A DNA stretch of 64,000 bases from Planctomycetota bacterium (GCA_016209685.1 JACQVQ010000003.1:1-64000), one strand, 5' to 3'. Shown: positions 33,416 through 42,085, counted from the first letter of the stretch. Notes: generated by a model not told the origin, from the sequence alone. Numbers and translations are program-made.

Positions 33416-33601
33416 TTACCCCTTTTTCTGCCTTAGCTGATTGTCAAATAATATGGCCTCAATCTCGGGCAGGAGGCCCAGGCAGAACTGTCTCTCTACC
33501 TGAGAATTCTTTAAGACCTCTGCCAGTTTAGACCCCTCCTCGTAGCTTAGTCCCACCAGTATCTCGTCCATTACCTTCTTCCTATCTATCACTCTTGTCA
33601 T
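33416..33601 (-). CDS. Small protein of unknown function
   Basis: 61 residues, ATG preceded by GAGGT. The sequence is amphipathic-helical (VMDEILVGLSYEEGSKLAEV, then GLLPEIEAILFDNQ). It is upstream of, and co-directional with, the 73-residue gene at 33177. The pairing of two tiny genes with ribosome sites suggests a genuine unit, possibly an antitoxin-like protein, but this is inference only. Confidence 0.45.
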   Translation of the reverse strand: MTRVIDRKKVMDEILVGLSYEEGSKLAEVLKNSQVERQFCLGLLPEIEAILFDNQLRQKKG

Positions 33602-33617
33602 ATTTACCTCGATTCAA

Positions 33618-33644
33618 GTAGGGGCGGGGTAACCCCGCCCCTAC
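33618..33644. repeat. GTAG-capped palindrome (core GGGGTAACCCC)
   Basis: 27-bp palindrome GTAGGGGC...GCCCCTAC with core GGGGTAACCCC, between lon and the small gene pair. Confidence 0.85.
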
Positions 33645-33665
33645 TTTGTTAGTACAGTCCTGAAT

Positions 33666-36101
33666 TTACCTGGCCTTGACCAGTGCTTCTTCCTTCTCTC
33701 TAGCAGGCTCAAGGGTGCCGAAGACCGTCGGGAGCATCTCATCCACCTTTTCCACGAAACGGAACTCCATCCTGGCCTTCACCTCATCTGTCACCTCTAC
33801 CAGGTCCTTCTCGTTCCTCTTGGGGAGAATCAGGGTAGCAATGCCCGCCCTCTTGGCGGCCAGCACCTTTTCCTTTATCCCACCCACCGGGAGCACCCTC
33901 CCCCTCAAGGTAATCTCCCCTGTCATGGCCACCTCGGGCCTGACTGATTTTCCCGTAAGGAGGGATAGGAGGGACATGGCTATGGTTACCCCTGCGGAAG
34001 GCCCATCCTTGGGTATGGCCCCGGCCGGGACGTGTATATGGAAATCGTATTTGGTAAAGTCTTGCAGGGGGACGTTAAGGGCCTTGCTCCTGGAGCGAAC
34101 GTAGCTCATGGCCGCCTCTGCCGACTCCTTCATTACCTCACCTAGCTGGCCGGTGAGGGTGAGCTTGCCCGTCCCAGGCATATATGTGGACTCAATGAAG
34201 AGGATGTCGCCGCCCGTGGGCGTCCAGGCCAGGCCCGTGGCGACCCCGGGCTCGGCGGTCCTCTCTGCAATCTCTTTAAAGAACGCTATGGGACCAAGTA
34301 AGTCCCCCAACGTCTCCTCTTTGATGACCATAGACTGGGCCTTCTCTGCGGCTATCTCTTTTGCCACCTTCCGGCAGACGGTAGCTATCGCCCTCTCTAA
34401 ATTCCTTAATCCGGCCTCCCTGGTATAATTGCTTATAATGGATTTTATGGCCGACTCCTCAAATGAGATATTCTCTGGCTTAAGACCATGCTCCTTAGTC
34501 TGTTTAGGGATAAGGAACTCTTTGGCGATGGAGAGCTTTTCTTCCTCCGTGTAGCCGGGCAGTTCTAGCACCTCCATCCTGTCCTTCAGTGCCGGTGGGA
34601 CGGGTTCAAGGTAATTGGCAGTAGTAATGAACATCACTTTGGTAAGGTCAAAAGGCACCTCCAGGTAGTGGTCGGAGAAGGAGAAGTTCTGCTCCGGGTC
34701 CAGTACCTCCAGGAGGGCGCTGGAGGGGTCACCCCTGAAATCCATGCCCAGCTTGTCTATCTCGTCCAGCATGAAGACCGGGTTATTGGACTCGGCCTTG
34801 CGTATGCTCTGGATGATCCTACCAGGGAGGGCGCCGATGTAGGTGCGGCGATGCCCGCGTATCTCTGCCTCATCCCTTATCCCGCCCAGTGATATCCTGA
34901 TGAATTTACGCCCAAGGGACCTGGCGATGGATTTCCCCAGGGAGGTCTTTCCCGTGCCAGGTGGGCCTACGAAACAGAGGATGGGCCCCTTCATGTCTGG
35001 CTTCAGCTTCCTGACGGCCAGATACTCCAGTATCCGGTCTTTTACCCTCTTCAGGTCATAGTGGTCTTCATCAAGCACCTTCTGGGCCTGGTTGATGTCC
35101 AGGTTGTCCGTAGTGGTTACAGACCAGGGGAGGCTTACCAGCCAGTCCAGATAGGTGCGGGAGACGGTGTACTCGGCCGCCTGGGGGGGCATCTTCTGGA
35201 GGCGGGAGAGTTCCCTCTCTGCCTCTTTCAGTACCTCCGGGGGCATCTTGGCCTGGGTAATCTTCTGTTTGAGTTCCTGTACCTCTACGGTACGCTCGTC
35301 TGTCTCACCCAGTTCGTCCTGGATGGCCTTGAGTTGCTGACGGAGATAGTACTCCTTCTGGCCCTTATCCAGCTCGCTCTTTACCTGTCCCTGTATCTTT
35401 CTGGCCAGCTCCAGCACCTCCATCTCCTTGCTTATAAGGGTATTCACCTTTTTGAGGCGTTCTTTTACCTTTACGGCCTCCAGGACTTCTTCTTTTTCGT
35501 GTACGCTGATGGAGAGGTGCGAGGCAATCATGTCGGCGAGCCTCCCCGGGTGTTCTATGTTCATTACGGCTATCTTTAGTTCATCCGGGAGGCTGGCGGA
35601 CATGGAGATCATCTTTATAAATTGGTCACTGAGGCTGCGGGTCAGGGCCTCCGTTTCCTTGTCTTCCTCAACGACGTCCTCCAGGGTTTCTACCCTGGCT
35701 ACCAGGTAGGGTTCCTCTCTTACGAACTGTGTGAGTTTTAGACGTGTTATCCCCTGGACGAGCATCCTGGCAGAGTTATCAGGCATCTTGAGCATCTGTA
35801 GCACTACGGCGGCGGTGGCGTAACCATAGAGGTCTTCCGGTCCGGCCTCCTTTTCCTTCTGGTTCTTTTGGAGGGCCAGGGCCAGGAGACGGTTACCCGT
35901 GAGGACGTAGTCAAGGAGTTTTAACTCCCTTTCCGTGGATACACCCAGGGCTGTAACCATCTGGGGGTAAATAACGGTGTCTAGGAGGGGTAAGACAGGT
36001 AATTCCTCAGGGATTACCAGTTCTTCCTGGAGTCCGCCTAAGGCGGATTCCAGGAGTTTTTCCTTCTGCTTGAAGACCTTTTTCTCTGTCTTCATGACCA
36101 T
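33666..36101 (-). CDS. lon: ATP-dependent protease Lon
   Basis: LonA protease, 811 residues: N-terminal substrate domain (ELPVLPLLDTVIYPQMV from about 34), AAA+ module with Walker A GPPGTGKTSLGKS (about 369) and Walker B VFMLDEIDKLG, and the C-terminal protease domain with the catalytic Ser in PKDGPSAGVTIAM and Lys in GGIKEKVLAAKRAG. It degrades damaged and regulatory proteins. Residues about 16-25 (LLESALGGLQEE) are encoded across a TCCGCCTAAGGCGGA palindrome that sits at the tip of CCTGGA/TCCAGG arms. The insertion is in frame and upstream of the conserved domain, so function should be kept. It lies 22 bp after hsp20 on the same strand. Confidence 0.95.
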   Translation of the reverse strand: MVMKTEKKVFKQKEKLLESALGGLQEELVIPEELPVLPLLDTVIYPQMVTALGVSTERELKLLDYVLTGNRLLALALQKNQKEKEAGPEDLYGYATAAVVLQMLKMPDNSARMLVQGITRLKLTQFVREEPYLVARVETLEDVVEEDKETEALTRSLSDQFIKMISMSASLPDELKIAVMNIEHPGRLADMIASHLSISVHEKEEVLEAVKVKERLKKVNTLISKEMEVLELARKIQGQVKSELDKGQKEYYLRQQLKAIQDELGETDERTVEVQELKQKITQAKMPPEVLKEAERELSRLQKMPPQAAEYTVSRTYLDWLVSLPWSVTTTDNLDINQAQKVLDEDHYDLKRVKDRILEYLAVRKLKPDMKGPILCFVGPPGTGKTSLGKSIARSLGRKFIRISLGGIRDEAEIRGHRRTYIGALPGRIIQSIRKAESNNPVFMLDEIDKLGMDFRGDPSSALLEVLDPEQNFSFSDHYLEVPFDLTKVMFITTANYLEPVPPALKDRMEVLELPGYTEEEKLSIAKEFLIPKQTKEHGLKPENISFEESAIKSIISNYTREAGLRNLERAIATVCRKVAKEIAAEKAQSMVIKEETLGDLLGPIAFFKEIAERTAEPGVATGLAWTPTGGDILFIESTYMPGTGKLTLTGQLGEVMKESAEAAMSYVRSRSKALNVPLQDFTKYDFHIHVPAGAIPKDGPSAGVTIAMSLLSLLTGKSVRPEVAMTGEITLRGRVLPVGGIKEKVLAAKRAGIATLILPKRNEKDLVEVTDEVKARMEFRFVEKVDEMLPTVFGTLEPAREKEEALVKAR
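36026..36054. repeat. TCCGCC module at the tip of a CCTGGA/TCCAGG palindrome, inside lon
   Basis: CCTGGA (36026-36031), G, TCCGCCTAAGGCGGA (36033-36047), T, TCCAGG (36049-36054). In frame near the lon N-terminus. Confidence 0.75.
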
Positions 36102-36123
36102 ATCCTCTACTGGGGACTAGTGG

Positions 36124-36582
36124 CTAGGGAGTAGGGGTGGTTTGCGAACCGCCCCTACTCCCCACGGATATCTTTACGACCGTAGGCTCTTTCATTGCCT
36201 CTTCAGCCTTGGGGATGGTTATCTGGAGGAAGCCATCTTTGTAGCTAGCCTCTATCTTATTTGCATCTATATTTTTAGGTAGCACTACGCTCCTCTCAAA
36301 GTATCCATAACGGATTTCCATGAGGTAAAAGCATATCTTTTTGTGGTTGGAGGAATCCTGTCTCCTCCCGCTTATGGTAAGGGTATCTCCTGTAAGGGTT
36401 ATGGAGACGTCCTCCGAACGTACGCCCGAGATGGCCATTTTCACCACCAGTTTATTCTCTGTCTCATAGACGTCGGTAGGCGGGCGCCAGGTCTCGCTTT
36501 TGAAGGAGTAATAGGGCTTCATGACACATAAAAATTCCTGGAATACCTTTTCCATTTCGGACTCAGGGGGTACTGCCATCAC
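36124..36582 (-). CDS. hsp20: Small heat-shock protein (Hsp20/alpha-crystallin)
   Basis: 152-residue ATP-independent holdase. The alpha-crystallin domain spans about residues 33-130: WRPPTDVYETENKLVVKMAISGV, SITLTGDTLTISGRRQD, YGYFERSVVLPKNID and ASYKDGFLQITIPKAE (the A-x-x-x-n-G-v-L signature). The last ten residues (RGGSQTTPTP) are translated from a GTAG-capped palindrome, so the usual I-x-I/V C-terminal motif is followed by a repeat-derived tail. It has its own promoter at 36643-36671 and is followed by lon, which fits a stress operon. Confidence 0.92.
   Translation of the reverse strand: MMAVPPESEMEKVFQEFLCVMKPYYSFKSETWRPPTDVYETENKLVVKMAISGVRSEDVSITLTGDTLTISGRRQDSSNHKKICFYLMEIRYGYFERSVVLPKNIDANKIEASYKDGFLQITIPKAEEAMKEPTVVKISVGSRGGSQTTPTP
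36131..36158. repeat. GTAG-capped palindrome inside hsp20 3' end
   Basis: Imperfect 28-bp palindrome GTAGGGGT...GCCCCTAC with centre GGTTTGCGAACC. It encodes the C-terminal tail of Hsp20. Confidence 0.8.
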
Positions 36583-36642
36583 AACCTCCTAAAGATAATA
36601 CTTAAAAAGACTTATCTAACATGGGCGAACCACTTCAGCAAT

Positions 36643-36671
36643 AGTTTAGCACACGAGCCGTGGAAATTCAA
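36643..36671 (-). promoter_or_regulatory. Sigma-70-type promoter for hsp20-lon
   Basis: On the minus strand, TTGAAT (36671-36666), a 17-bp spacer, TAAACT (36648-36643), about 60 bp before the hsp20 start. No CIRCE or sigma-32 consensus was seen. Confidence 0.55.
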
Positions 36672-36760
36672 ATATTTCTTGTAATCGGTATAAACGCAAA
36701 CTGGAAGGGGGAAGGTGGACGTTTCAGCTTTAACATCTTGTTTTAAGATGTAAGGAGGCA

Positions 36761-36808
36761 AATTCCCCCGCCTCCCCCTTTAATAAAGGGGGGGGCAAGG
36801 GGGGATTT
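36761..36808 (-). terminator. Large hairpin downstream of groL
   Basis: AATTCCCCCGCCTCCCCCTT and AAGGGGGGGGCAAGGGGGGA with a short AATA loop form a strong G/C hairpin flanked by AATT/ATTT. It could terminate groL on the minus strand. A second hairpin, CATCTTG/CAAGATG-like, lies at 36733-36752. Confidence 0.55.
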
Positions 36809-36817
36809 AAGAATAAT

Positions 36818-36848
36818 GTAGGGGCATATCTTGTCCGCCTGAGGCGGA
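36818..36848. repeat. GTAGGGGC arm followed by a TCCGCC module
   Basis: GTAGGGGCATATCTTG directly followed by TCCGCCTGAGGCGGA (36834-36848). The complementary right arm is missing. A partial second module (ATCCGCCTCAG) abuts the groL stop. Confidence 0.65.
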
Positions 36849-36874
36849 CCCGTTTCCAAGGCAATCCGCCTCAG

Positions 36875-38515
36875 TTAGTACATGTCTCCGTAGCCGCCGT
36901 AACCGCCGGGCATGGGTGGGGCGGCGGCGGGTTTCTTCTTCTCTGGTATCTGGCCCACCATGGCATCGGTGGTCAAGAGGAGCGTGGCTACACTGGCGGC
37001 GTTCTGCAGGGCTGACCTTACCACCTTGGTAGGGTCAATGATTCCCTCCTTCACCATGTCACAGTATTTATTGGCGCTGGCATCGTAGCCGAAGTTGCCC
37101 TCTCCTTCTTGTATCTTTTGCGCCACCACGGGTCCGTGTACGCCGGCATTATCGGCTATCTGGCGTGCCGGGGCCAGGAGGGCCCGGCGCAGTATGTCCA
37201 CCCCCACGGCCTCATCCCCCTTGAGTTTCATCGTATCCAGGGCTGCCCTGGCCCTGAGGAGGGCCACGCCTCCACCAGGGAGTATGCCCTCTTCCACAGC
37301 GGCACGGGTAGAGTGCAGGGCATCTTCCACCCTGGCCTTCTTCTCCTTCATCTCACTCTCCGTCGCAGCCCCCACCACTACCTGGGCTACACCCCCGGCC
37401 AGTTTTGCCAGCCTCTCTTCCAGTTTCTCCCTATCATAGTCGCTGGCGGTGGTCTTTATCTCGTTCCTTATCTGGTCAATGCGCCCCTTTATGGACGCAC
37501 TACTGCCAGCACCCTCAATGATGGTGGTATTGTCCTTGTCTATCACCACCTTCTTTGCCCTGCCGAGGTCCTTTAGCTTTAATGTCTCCAGGTCTATACC
37601 CAGGTCCTCAAAGACTGCGGTGCCGCCGGTGAGGACGGCAATGTCCTCTAGCATGGCCTTCCTGCGGTCTCCGTAGCCGGGGGCCTTTATAGCGGCACAC
37701 TTCAGCACCCCCCTGAGCTTGTTTACCACCAGCAGGGTCAGGGCCTCTCCTTCTACGTCCTCTGCAATTATTAGCAGGGGTTTGCCCTGTTGGGCCGCCT
37801 TCTCCAGTACGGGTATTATGCCCTTTGCCGTAGTTATCTTCTTCTCATGGATTAGTAGATACGGTTCCTCCAGTACGGTCTGCATGGTCTGGGGGTTGGT
37901 GATAAAGTAGGGGGACAGGTAGCCCTTGTCAAACTGGAGTCCCTCAATCCATTTCACCTCGGTCTGGAGACTCTTACCCTCCTCCACCGTGATGACGCCG
38001 TCCTTGCCCACCTTTTCCATGGCATCGGCAATAATCTTTCCCACATCGGGGTCGTAATTGGAGGCCACGGTAGCCACCTGTTCTATCTCCTTGCGCCCCT
38101 TCACGGGTATGCTCATCTCCTTGAGTCGGTTTGCTATGACCTCTACGGCCTTGTCTATCCCCCTCTTGATGGCCATGGCATTTGTCCCGGCGATGACGTT
38201 CTTGAGACCCTCAAGGAAGATGGCCTCTGACAGGATGGTGGCCGTGGTGGTACCGTCCCCTGCCACGTCGCTGGTCTTGGCGGCAACGGCCTTCACCATC
38301 TGGGCGCCGATGTTCTCCAGGTGGTCTTCCAGCTCCACCTCCTTGGCCACGGTTACGCCGTCTTTGGTGATGGTAGGCGAGCCGAAGCTCTTTTGTATGA
38401 TTACGTTTCTCCCCCTGGGGCCGAGGGTTATCTTTACTGCATCAGAGAGTTTCTTTACCCCGTCACGGATGGCCTCCCAGGCCTCCCTGTCAAATACGAT
38501 TTTCTTTGCTGGCAT
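36875..38515 (-). CDS. groL: Chaperonin GroEL
   Basis: 60-kDa chaperonin, 546 residues. Conserved features: [18 protein letters not shown] (28-45), [41 protein letters not shown] (the ATP site DGTTT near 86), and [16 protein letters not shown] (about 400). The C-terminal tail is Gly/Tyr-rich ([10 protein letters not shown]) instead of the classical GGM repeat. No groES is adjacent; 265 bp upstream is the tRNA-Ala gene. A promoter and an AGAGGAGGT ribosome site precede it. Confidence 0.96.
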   Translation of the reverse strand: MPAKKIVFDREAWEAIRDGVKKLSDAVKITLGPRGRNVIIQKSFGSPTITKDGVTVAKEVELEDHLENIGAQMVKAVAAKTSDVAGDGTTTATILSEAIFLEGLKNVIAGTNAMAIKRGIDKAVEVIANRLKEMSIPVKGRKEIEQVATVASNYDPDVGKIIADAMEKVGKDGVITVEEGKSLQTEVKWIEGLQFDKGYLSPYFITNPQTMQTVLEEPYLLIHEKKITTAKGIIPVLEKAAQQGKPLLIIAEDVEGEALTLLVVNKLRGVLKCAAIKAPGYGDRRKAMLEDIAVLTGGTAVFEDLGIDLETLKLKDLGRAKKVVIDKDNTTIIEGAGSSASIKGRIDQIRNEIKTTASDYDREKLEERLAKLAGGVAQVVVGAATESEMKEKKARVEDALHSTRAAVEEGILPGGGVALLRARAALDTMKLKGDEAVGVDILRRALLAPARQIADNAGVHGPVVAQKIQEGEGNFGYDASANKYCDMVKEGIIDPTKVVRSALQNAASVATLLLTTDAMVGQIPEKKKPAAAPPMPGGYGGYGDMY

Positions 38516-38538
38516 TGTCTACCTCCTCTTGTGCTCTA

Positions 38539-38567
38539 GTTATATCAAAACCATTGTGCAAACTCAA
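38539..38567 (-). promoter_or_regulatory. Sigma-70-type promoter for groL
   Basis: Minus strand TTGAGT (38567-38562), 17-bp spacer, TATAAC (38544-38539), 24 bp before the ATG. No CIRCE inverted repeat (TTAGCACTC/GAGTGCTAA) is present. Confidence 0.6.
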
Positions 38568-38635
38568 TGCCAAATTACCATCGGGGGGTTACTGGGCGGT
38601 TATATCTTAAGTATAGTAATTTTCTGACTTAAGCA

Positions 38636-38687
38636 GGGGCGTATTGTTCGCCACGGCGAATCTGCCTCAGGCACTACAATACGCTCC
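38636..38687. repeat. GGGGCGTATTG hairpin interrupted at its tip by a 30-bp module
   Basis: Arms GGGGCGTATTG (38636-38646) and CAATACGCTCC (38677-38687) flank 30 bp containing TTCGCCACGGCGAA and TCTGCCTCAGGCA. On the minus strand the insert reads TGCCTGAGGCAGA then TTCGCC, the same two-hairpin order as the inserts at 20861 and 9766. Confidence 0.7.
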
Positions 38688-38780
38688 TAGCTGTCCTTTA
38701 CGAATAAGGTGTAGGGTCTGTCAAATTGGCAGGGAGTTTATTTGGATAGGTAGCTGGCTAACCGAAGTGTTAGAGAAATA

Positions 38781-38856
<76 letters not shown>

Positions 38857-38994
38857 ACCTGGAGCTAGGGGATAGGGGTCAGGGATTAGGGGTTAGTTAA
38901 AAACTTGGGGCCAGCCTTTATCCCTGACGCCTACCTTTTGTATTCTCAAGGTAATCTTATAACCGTGGTATAGGGCTGTCAAGGGGCTTTTTTA

Positions 38995-39050
38995 ACTAGG
39001 GACTAGGGAGTAGGGGGTAGGGAGTAGAGCAGGGAGTAGGGATTAGGGAG
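38995..39050. repeat. GGGAGTAGGG-type simple repeat
   Basis: ACTAGGGACTAGGGAGTAGG and further GGGAGTAGNN iterations downstream of the lnt stop. Same class as 40655-40745. Confidence 0.7.
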
Positions 39051-39068
39051 TAGCAAGATTTTATATTG

Positions 39069-40757
39069 CTATCCCCTAACCCCAAGCCTCCTTACCGTGG
39101 GCATAAGGAGCAATCCAACGGATACTAACAGGCAGAACTGGCTGAAGAGGTCGCCATACCTTGTATAAAAACTGGGCCCTCCCTGGGCTATCAAGATGGT
39201 GCCTTCCAGGATACCCTCCACTTCCCTACGCTTACCGTCCCGGGTTATAAGGGAGTAGATGTCACCGCTGGGGGCCACGAAGGCGGAGATGCCCGTGTTG
39301 GCGGCCCTGGCCATGCCTATCCGATTTTCTACGGCCCTGAAGACCATGATGGCCAGGTGCTGGTCCAGCTCCGGGCTGTCATGGAACCAGCCATCGTTGG
39401 TGATGTTCAGGAGGAAGTCTGCCCCACGCCTCGTAAATTCTCTGGCCAGGGGTGGGACTGTGTCCTCGTAGCAGATGAGGGTGGCAAACTTGGTAGGGGC
39501 ACGTTGCAACGTGCCCCTACCTGGTGTAATTTCAAGTAACTCCCGACGACTCCCGGGGGAGAGGTCTATCTCGTATGGTACCATGTGCCTCAGGAAGGGG
39601 AAGACCTCTCTAAGGGGCGTGTACTCTCCGAAGGGCACCAGGTGGAGTTTGTCATATCTGTCCAGGGGTCTACCATCAGGTCCGTAGAGGAAGGCGCTAT
39701 TATAGAGGGTACTCTCCTCAAAATTATTCCCCTTCCCAGGCTCTATGGCTATCCCTCCCACCAGGAGGTAGGTCTGGAGTTCCTTTGCCAGTTCAAAGAT
39801 AGAGGTCTGGGAGAAGCGGTCGGTCTCTCTCCAGAACTTGGGGTCCAGGTTCAATAGCCCCGGGGCGGAGGTCTCAGGCCAGACTATCATATCCACCTTT
39901 TCCGACCCCACCTTCCCTTCGGCTTCGCTCAGGACAAGCCTGGAGAGGTCTAGATACCTCCGGAGGTTGCTCTTCCTCTGCTCAATGTCTGTATCCATCT
40001 TTAGGTCCTGGAGGATGTTCCCCTGTACCATACAGAGCCTGGGGCCTTCCTGATAGGACAACCCAGCCAGGCGGAACATGCCGTAAGATAGAGGGAACAG
40101 TAAGAGTATAAAGGCGATGGCGAACAGGAAGTGTCCCCCCTTGCCGTTCCACCACCTCAGGAGTCCCTGGGCGAAGCAGGCGTTGACCGCCACAATGACG
40201 AAAGAGACGCCGGAGGCGCCAGTAATGTCGGCTATCTGGATGATGGACAGGTAGCTGTACTGGGTATGGCCGAGGTAGAACCAGGGGAATCCCGTCATGA
40301 GGAAGCCCCTGAGGTACTCCAGAGAGACCCATAGGAAAGGGGCCAGGAGGGCGAGGGGCAGGCCGGAGTTCCTGTAGAGGTAAGAGCAGGCAATGCCAAA
40401 AAGGAGGTAGGAGATGGAGAGATAGGAACTGAGCAGGAGCCAGCCTGCATTAGTGGCGTAGCCCAGCCAGGAGAGCTTTACGGTAAAGAAGATTATCCCG
40501 ATGAGCCAGGAGAGTAGGGGCACGTTGCAACGTGCCCCTACCTCAGAGCCTATCAGGAGGAGCCAGGGTACCAGTGCCACCCAGACCAGCAGAGGCAGGT
40601 CTGGCCCAGGAAAGGACATGCCGAGCAAGACTACGGTAGGGAGGACGACCGGTAGGGCAGGGAGTAGGGAGTAGGGAGTAGGGAGTAGGGGGTAAATTGC
40701 AGAGAAAGTTTTGCTAATCCCTACCCCCCACTCCCTACCCCCTAGTTTAGAGTTCAC
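39069..40757 (-). CDS. lnt: Apolipoprotein N-acyltransferase
   Basis: Adds the third acyl chain to lipoproteins at the inner membrane. Several membrane helices (about 35-220), then the nitrilase-type domain with the catalytic triad Glu (IVWPETSAPG, about 295), Lys (DRYDKLHLVPFGEYTPL, about 365) and Cys (LICYEDTVPP, about 430). All are intact. The 562-residue length exceeds the usual 500-520 because four repeats lie in frame: a GGGAGTAG array at the N-terminus (40655-40745), two GTAG-capped palindromes (read as VGARCNVPL and GRGTLQRAPTK) and a CTTCGGCTTCGCTCAGG element read as LVLSEAEG. It overlaps moeA by 11 bp. Confidence 0.92.
   Translation of the reverse strand: MNSKLGGREWGVGISKTFSAIYPLLPTPYSLLPALPVVLPTVVLLGMSFPGPDLPLLVWVALVPWLLLIGSEVGARCNVPLLSWLIGIIFFTVKLSWLGYATNAGWLLLSSYLSISYLLFGIACSYLYRNSGLPLALLAPFLWVSLEYLRGFLMTGFPWFYLGHTQYSYLSIIQIADITGASGVSFVIVAVNACFAQGLLRWWNGKGGHFLFAIAFILLLFPLSYGMFRLAGLSYQEGPRLCMVQGNILQDLKMDTDIEQRKSNLRRYLDLSRLVLSEAEGKVGSEKVDMIVWPETSAPGLLNLDPKFWRETDRFSQTSIFELAKELQTYLLVGGIAIEPGKGNNFEESTLYNSAFLYGPDGRPLDRYDKLHLVPFGEYTPLREVFPFLRHMVPYEIDLSPGSRRELLEITPGRGTLQRAPTKFATLICYEDTVPPLAREFTRRGADFLLNITNDGWFHDSPELDQHLAIMVFRAVENRIGMARAANTGISAFVAPSGDIYSLITRDGKRREVEGILEGTILIAQGGPSFYTRYGDLFSQFCLLVSVGLLLMPTVRRLGVRG
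39493..39520. repeat. GTAG-capped palindrome inside lnt (catalytic domain)
   Basis: Perfect 28-bp palindrome with core ACGTTGCAACGT, in frame, read on the minus strand as GRGTLQRAPT, nine codons before the catalytic cysteine. Confidence 0.9.
39914..39940. repeat. CCTTCGGCTTCGCTCAGGAC element inside lnt
   Basis: In-frame copy of a phrase that recurs near 53780-53800 (CCTTCGGCTTCGCTCAGG). Read on the minus strand as LVLSEAEG. Confidence 0.65.
40514..40541. repeat. GTAG-capped palindrome inside lnt (membrane domain)
   Basis: Perfect 28-bp palindrome with core ACGTTGCAACGT, in frame, read as VGARCNVPL between two membrane segments. Identical core to the copy at 39493 but translated in a different frame. 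Confidence 0.9.
40655..40745. repeat. GGGAGTAG array and its inverted partner at the lnt 5' end
   Basis: Four iterations of GGGAGTAG, a spacer, then CCCTACCCCCCACTCCCTAC, forming a hairpin. It encodes the first 30 or so residues of Lnt (YPLLPTPYSLLPALP) and abuts the moeA stop. Confidence 0.75.
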
Positions 40758-41958
40758 CCGTGAGCATTACCTCCACCTCTTGCCCCGCCGAGTAGGACTC
40801 CACGCCCTCCGGGACTATTAGCAGGGAGTTGGCCCTGGTAGTCCCCAATAGGTCAGCAGAGCCATGCCATTCCACTGGAGAGGCAGAAAGTCTCCCGTCT
40901 TCTAGACGCAGCCAGGTGGGCCTGAATTCCCTCCGCTCCCCCCTACTCCGTAAAGGGGTTTCTAGTTGGGCCTTCACTATCGTACGGCTGAGCTGGGTGA
41001 AGCCCATCATCTTGCGGATGGCGGGCCTGACAAAGAGTTCGCATGAGACGTAAGTGGCGACCGGATTACCCGGCAGGGCAAAGACGGCGGTCTTATAATA
41101 CTTTCCAAAGACTATGGGTTTACCGGGCTTCATCGCCACCTTCTCAAAGAAGAGGTTGACCCCTAGTTCTTTGAGGACGCCCACCACCAGGTCATACTCC
41201 CCCATAGATACACCCCCGGTGAGGAGGAGGAGGTCTTTCCTCAGCCCCTTTTTTATCATGTGGATGAGGGACTTGCGGTCATCTCTTGCAGTGCCGAAGC
41301 ATTCCACTTCTGCCCTGGTCAGGGAGACCTGGGCTGCCAGGCAGTGGCTATTGCTGTCTCTTATCTGGCCTCCAGTGGGCTTACGGCCTACCTCTACCAG
41401 TTCATCCCCGGTAGAGATGATGCCTACCTTGGGAGAGGAATAGACCTTTACCTTTCCCATCCCTATCATGGCCAGGATGCCTATCTCCTGGGGTCTGAGG
41501 GTGGTCGCCCTCTTGAGTACCACCTGGCCTGCCTGGAAGTCTTCTCCCCTTGGGCATACGTTCTCCCCCTTTTTCATGCCCTTCAGGAGCCTTACCTTAG
41601 GACCCTGCATGGGCTCGGTATCCTCTACCTTTATTACGGCATCGGCCCCCTGGGGGAGTGCCGCCCCTGTCATTATCTTGGTGGCCTGTCCCCTCTCTAC
41701 CTTCTTCTGAGGCATCTGTCCTGCCGCTACCCCCTCTATTACGCCCAGTTCTACTGGTTGGCCCGATGCAGAGAGAGTATCCTCGGCAATGACGGCGTAG
41801 CCGTCCATAGACGATTTGTCAAAGGGAGGCATGTCTATATCCGAGACCGCATCCTCTGCCAGGCACAATCCCACTGCCCCCTTGATGTTGACCTCTTGAA
41901 TGGGGAGGGTGCTGATATTTTCTAATATAATGCGGTAGGCCTCGTCTACGTTTATCAT
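40747..41958 (-). CDS. moeA: Molybdopterin molybdenumtransferase MoeA
   Basis: Inserts molybdate (or tungstate) into adenylylated molybdopterin. 403 residues in four domains. Conserved segments: DIDMPPFDKSSMDGYAV (residues 40-56), GAALPQGADAVIKVEDT, LRPQEIGILAMIGMGKVKVY, and the MoaB/Mog-like core with GIISTGDEL, GGQIRDSNS and LTGGVSMGEYD. PGNPVATYVSCE is in the C-terminal part. Other cofactor genes are not in the window. Overlaps lnt by 11 bp. Confidence 0.95.
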   Translation of the reverse strand: MINVDEAYRIILENISTLPIQEVNIKGAVGLCLAEDAVSDIDMPPFDKSSMDGYAVIAEDTLSASGQPVELGVIEGVAAGQMPQKKVERGQATKIMTGAALPQGADAVIKVEDTEPMQGPKVRLLKGMKKGENVCPRGEDFQAGQVVLKRATTLRPQEIGILAMIGMGKVKVYSSPKVGIISTGDELVEVGRKPTGGQIRDSNSHCLAAQVSLTRAEVECFGTARDDRKSLIHMIKKGLRKDLLLLTGGVSMGEYDLVVGVLKELGVNLFFEKVAMKPGKPIVFGKYYKTAVFALPGNPVATYVSCELFVRPAIRKMMGFTQLSRTIVKAQLETPLRSRGERREFRPTWLRLEDGRLSASPVEWHGSADLLGTTRANSLLIVPEGVESYSAGQEVEVMLTGEL

Positions 41959-41984
41959 TTCATTACTTCCTTTTCTTCTCCACC

Positions 41985-42006
41985 TCAGGCATGACCTGCG
42001 GCTACC
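41985..42006 (-). repeat. Half copy of a GTAGCCGCAGG hairpin with TCATGCC module
   Basis: Minus strand GTAGCCGCAGG directly followed by TCATGCCTGAGG. This is the left arm plus the beginning of the same insert as at 9766-9797; the rest is lost. Confidence 0.6.
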
Positions 42007-42021
42007 ACTACCCCCTATTCC

Positions 42022-42085
42022 TTTATTGGAAATTGGAAATTAGAAATTGGAAATTTTAAAATTTTCAACTTCCAATTTACAATTC
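42022..42085. repeat. AAATTGGAAATT-type inverted AT-rich repeat
   Basis: Iterated TTGGAAATTGGAAATTAG, then a TTTTAAAATTTT centre and CAACTTCCAATTTACAATTC. Same class as 17247-17325. Confidence 0.7.

Noticed and set aside
38516..38640. CIRCE heat-shock operator upstream of groL
   Set aside because: No TTAGCACTC/GAGTGCTAA inverted repeat is present; only an ordinary promoter is visible.
40655..40745. Regular GGGAGTAG units suggesting a CRISPR-like array
   Set aside because: Units are contiguous 8-10 bp iterations without spacers and fold with an inverted partner; this is a simple repeat.
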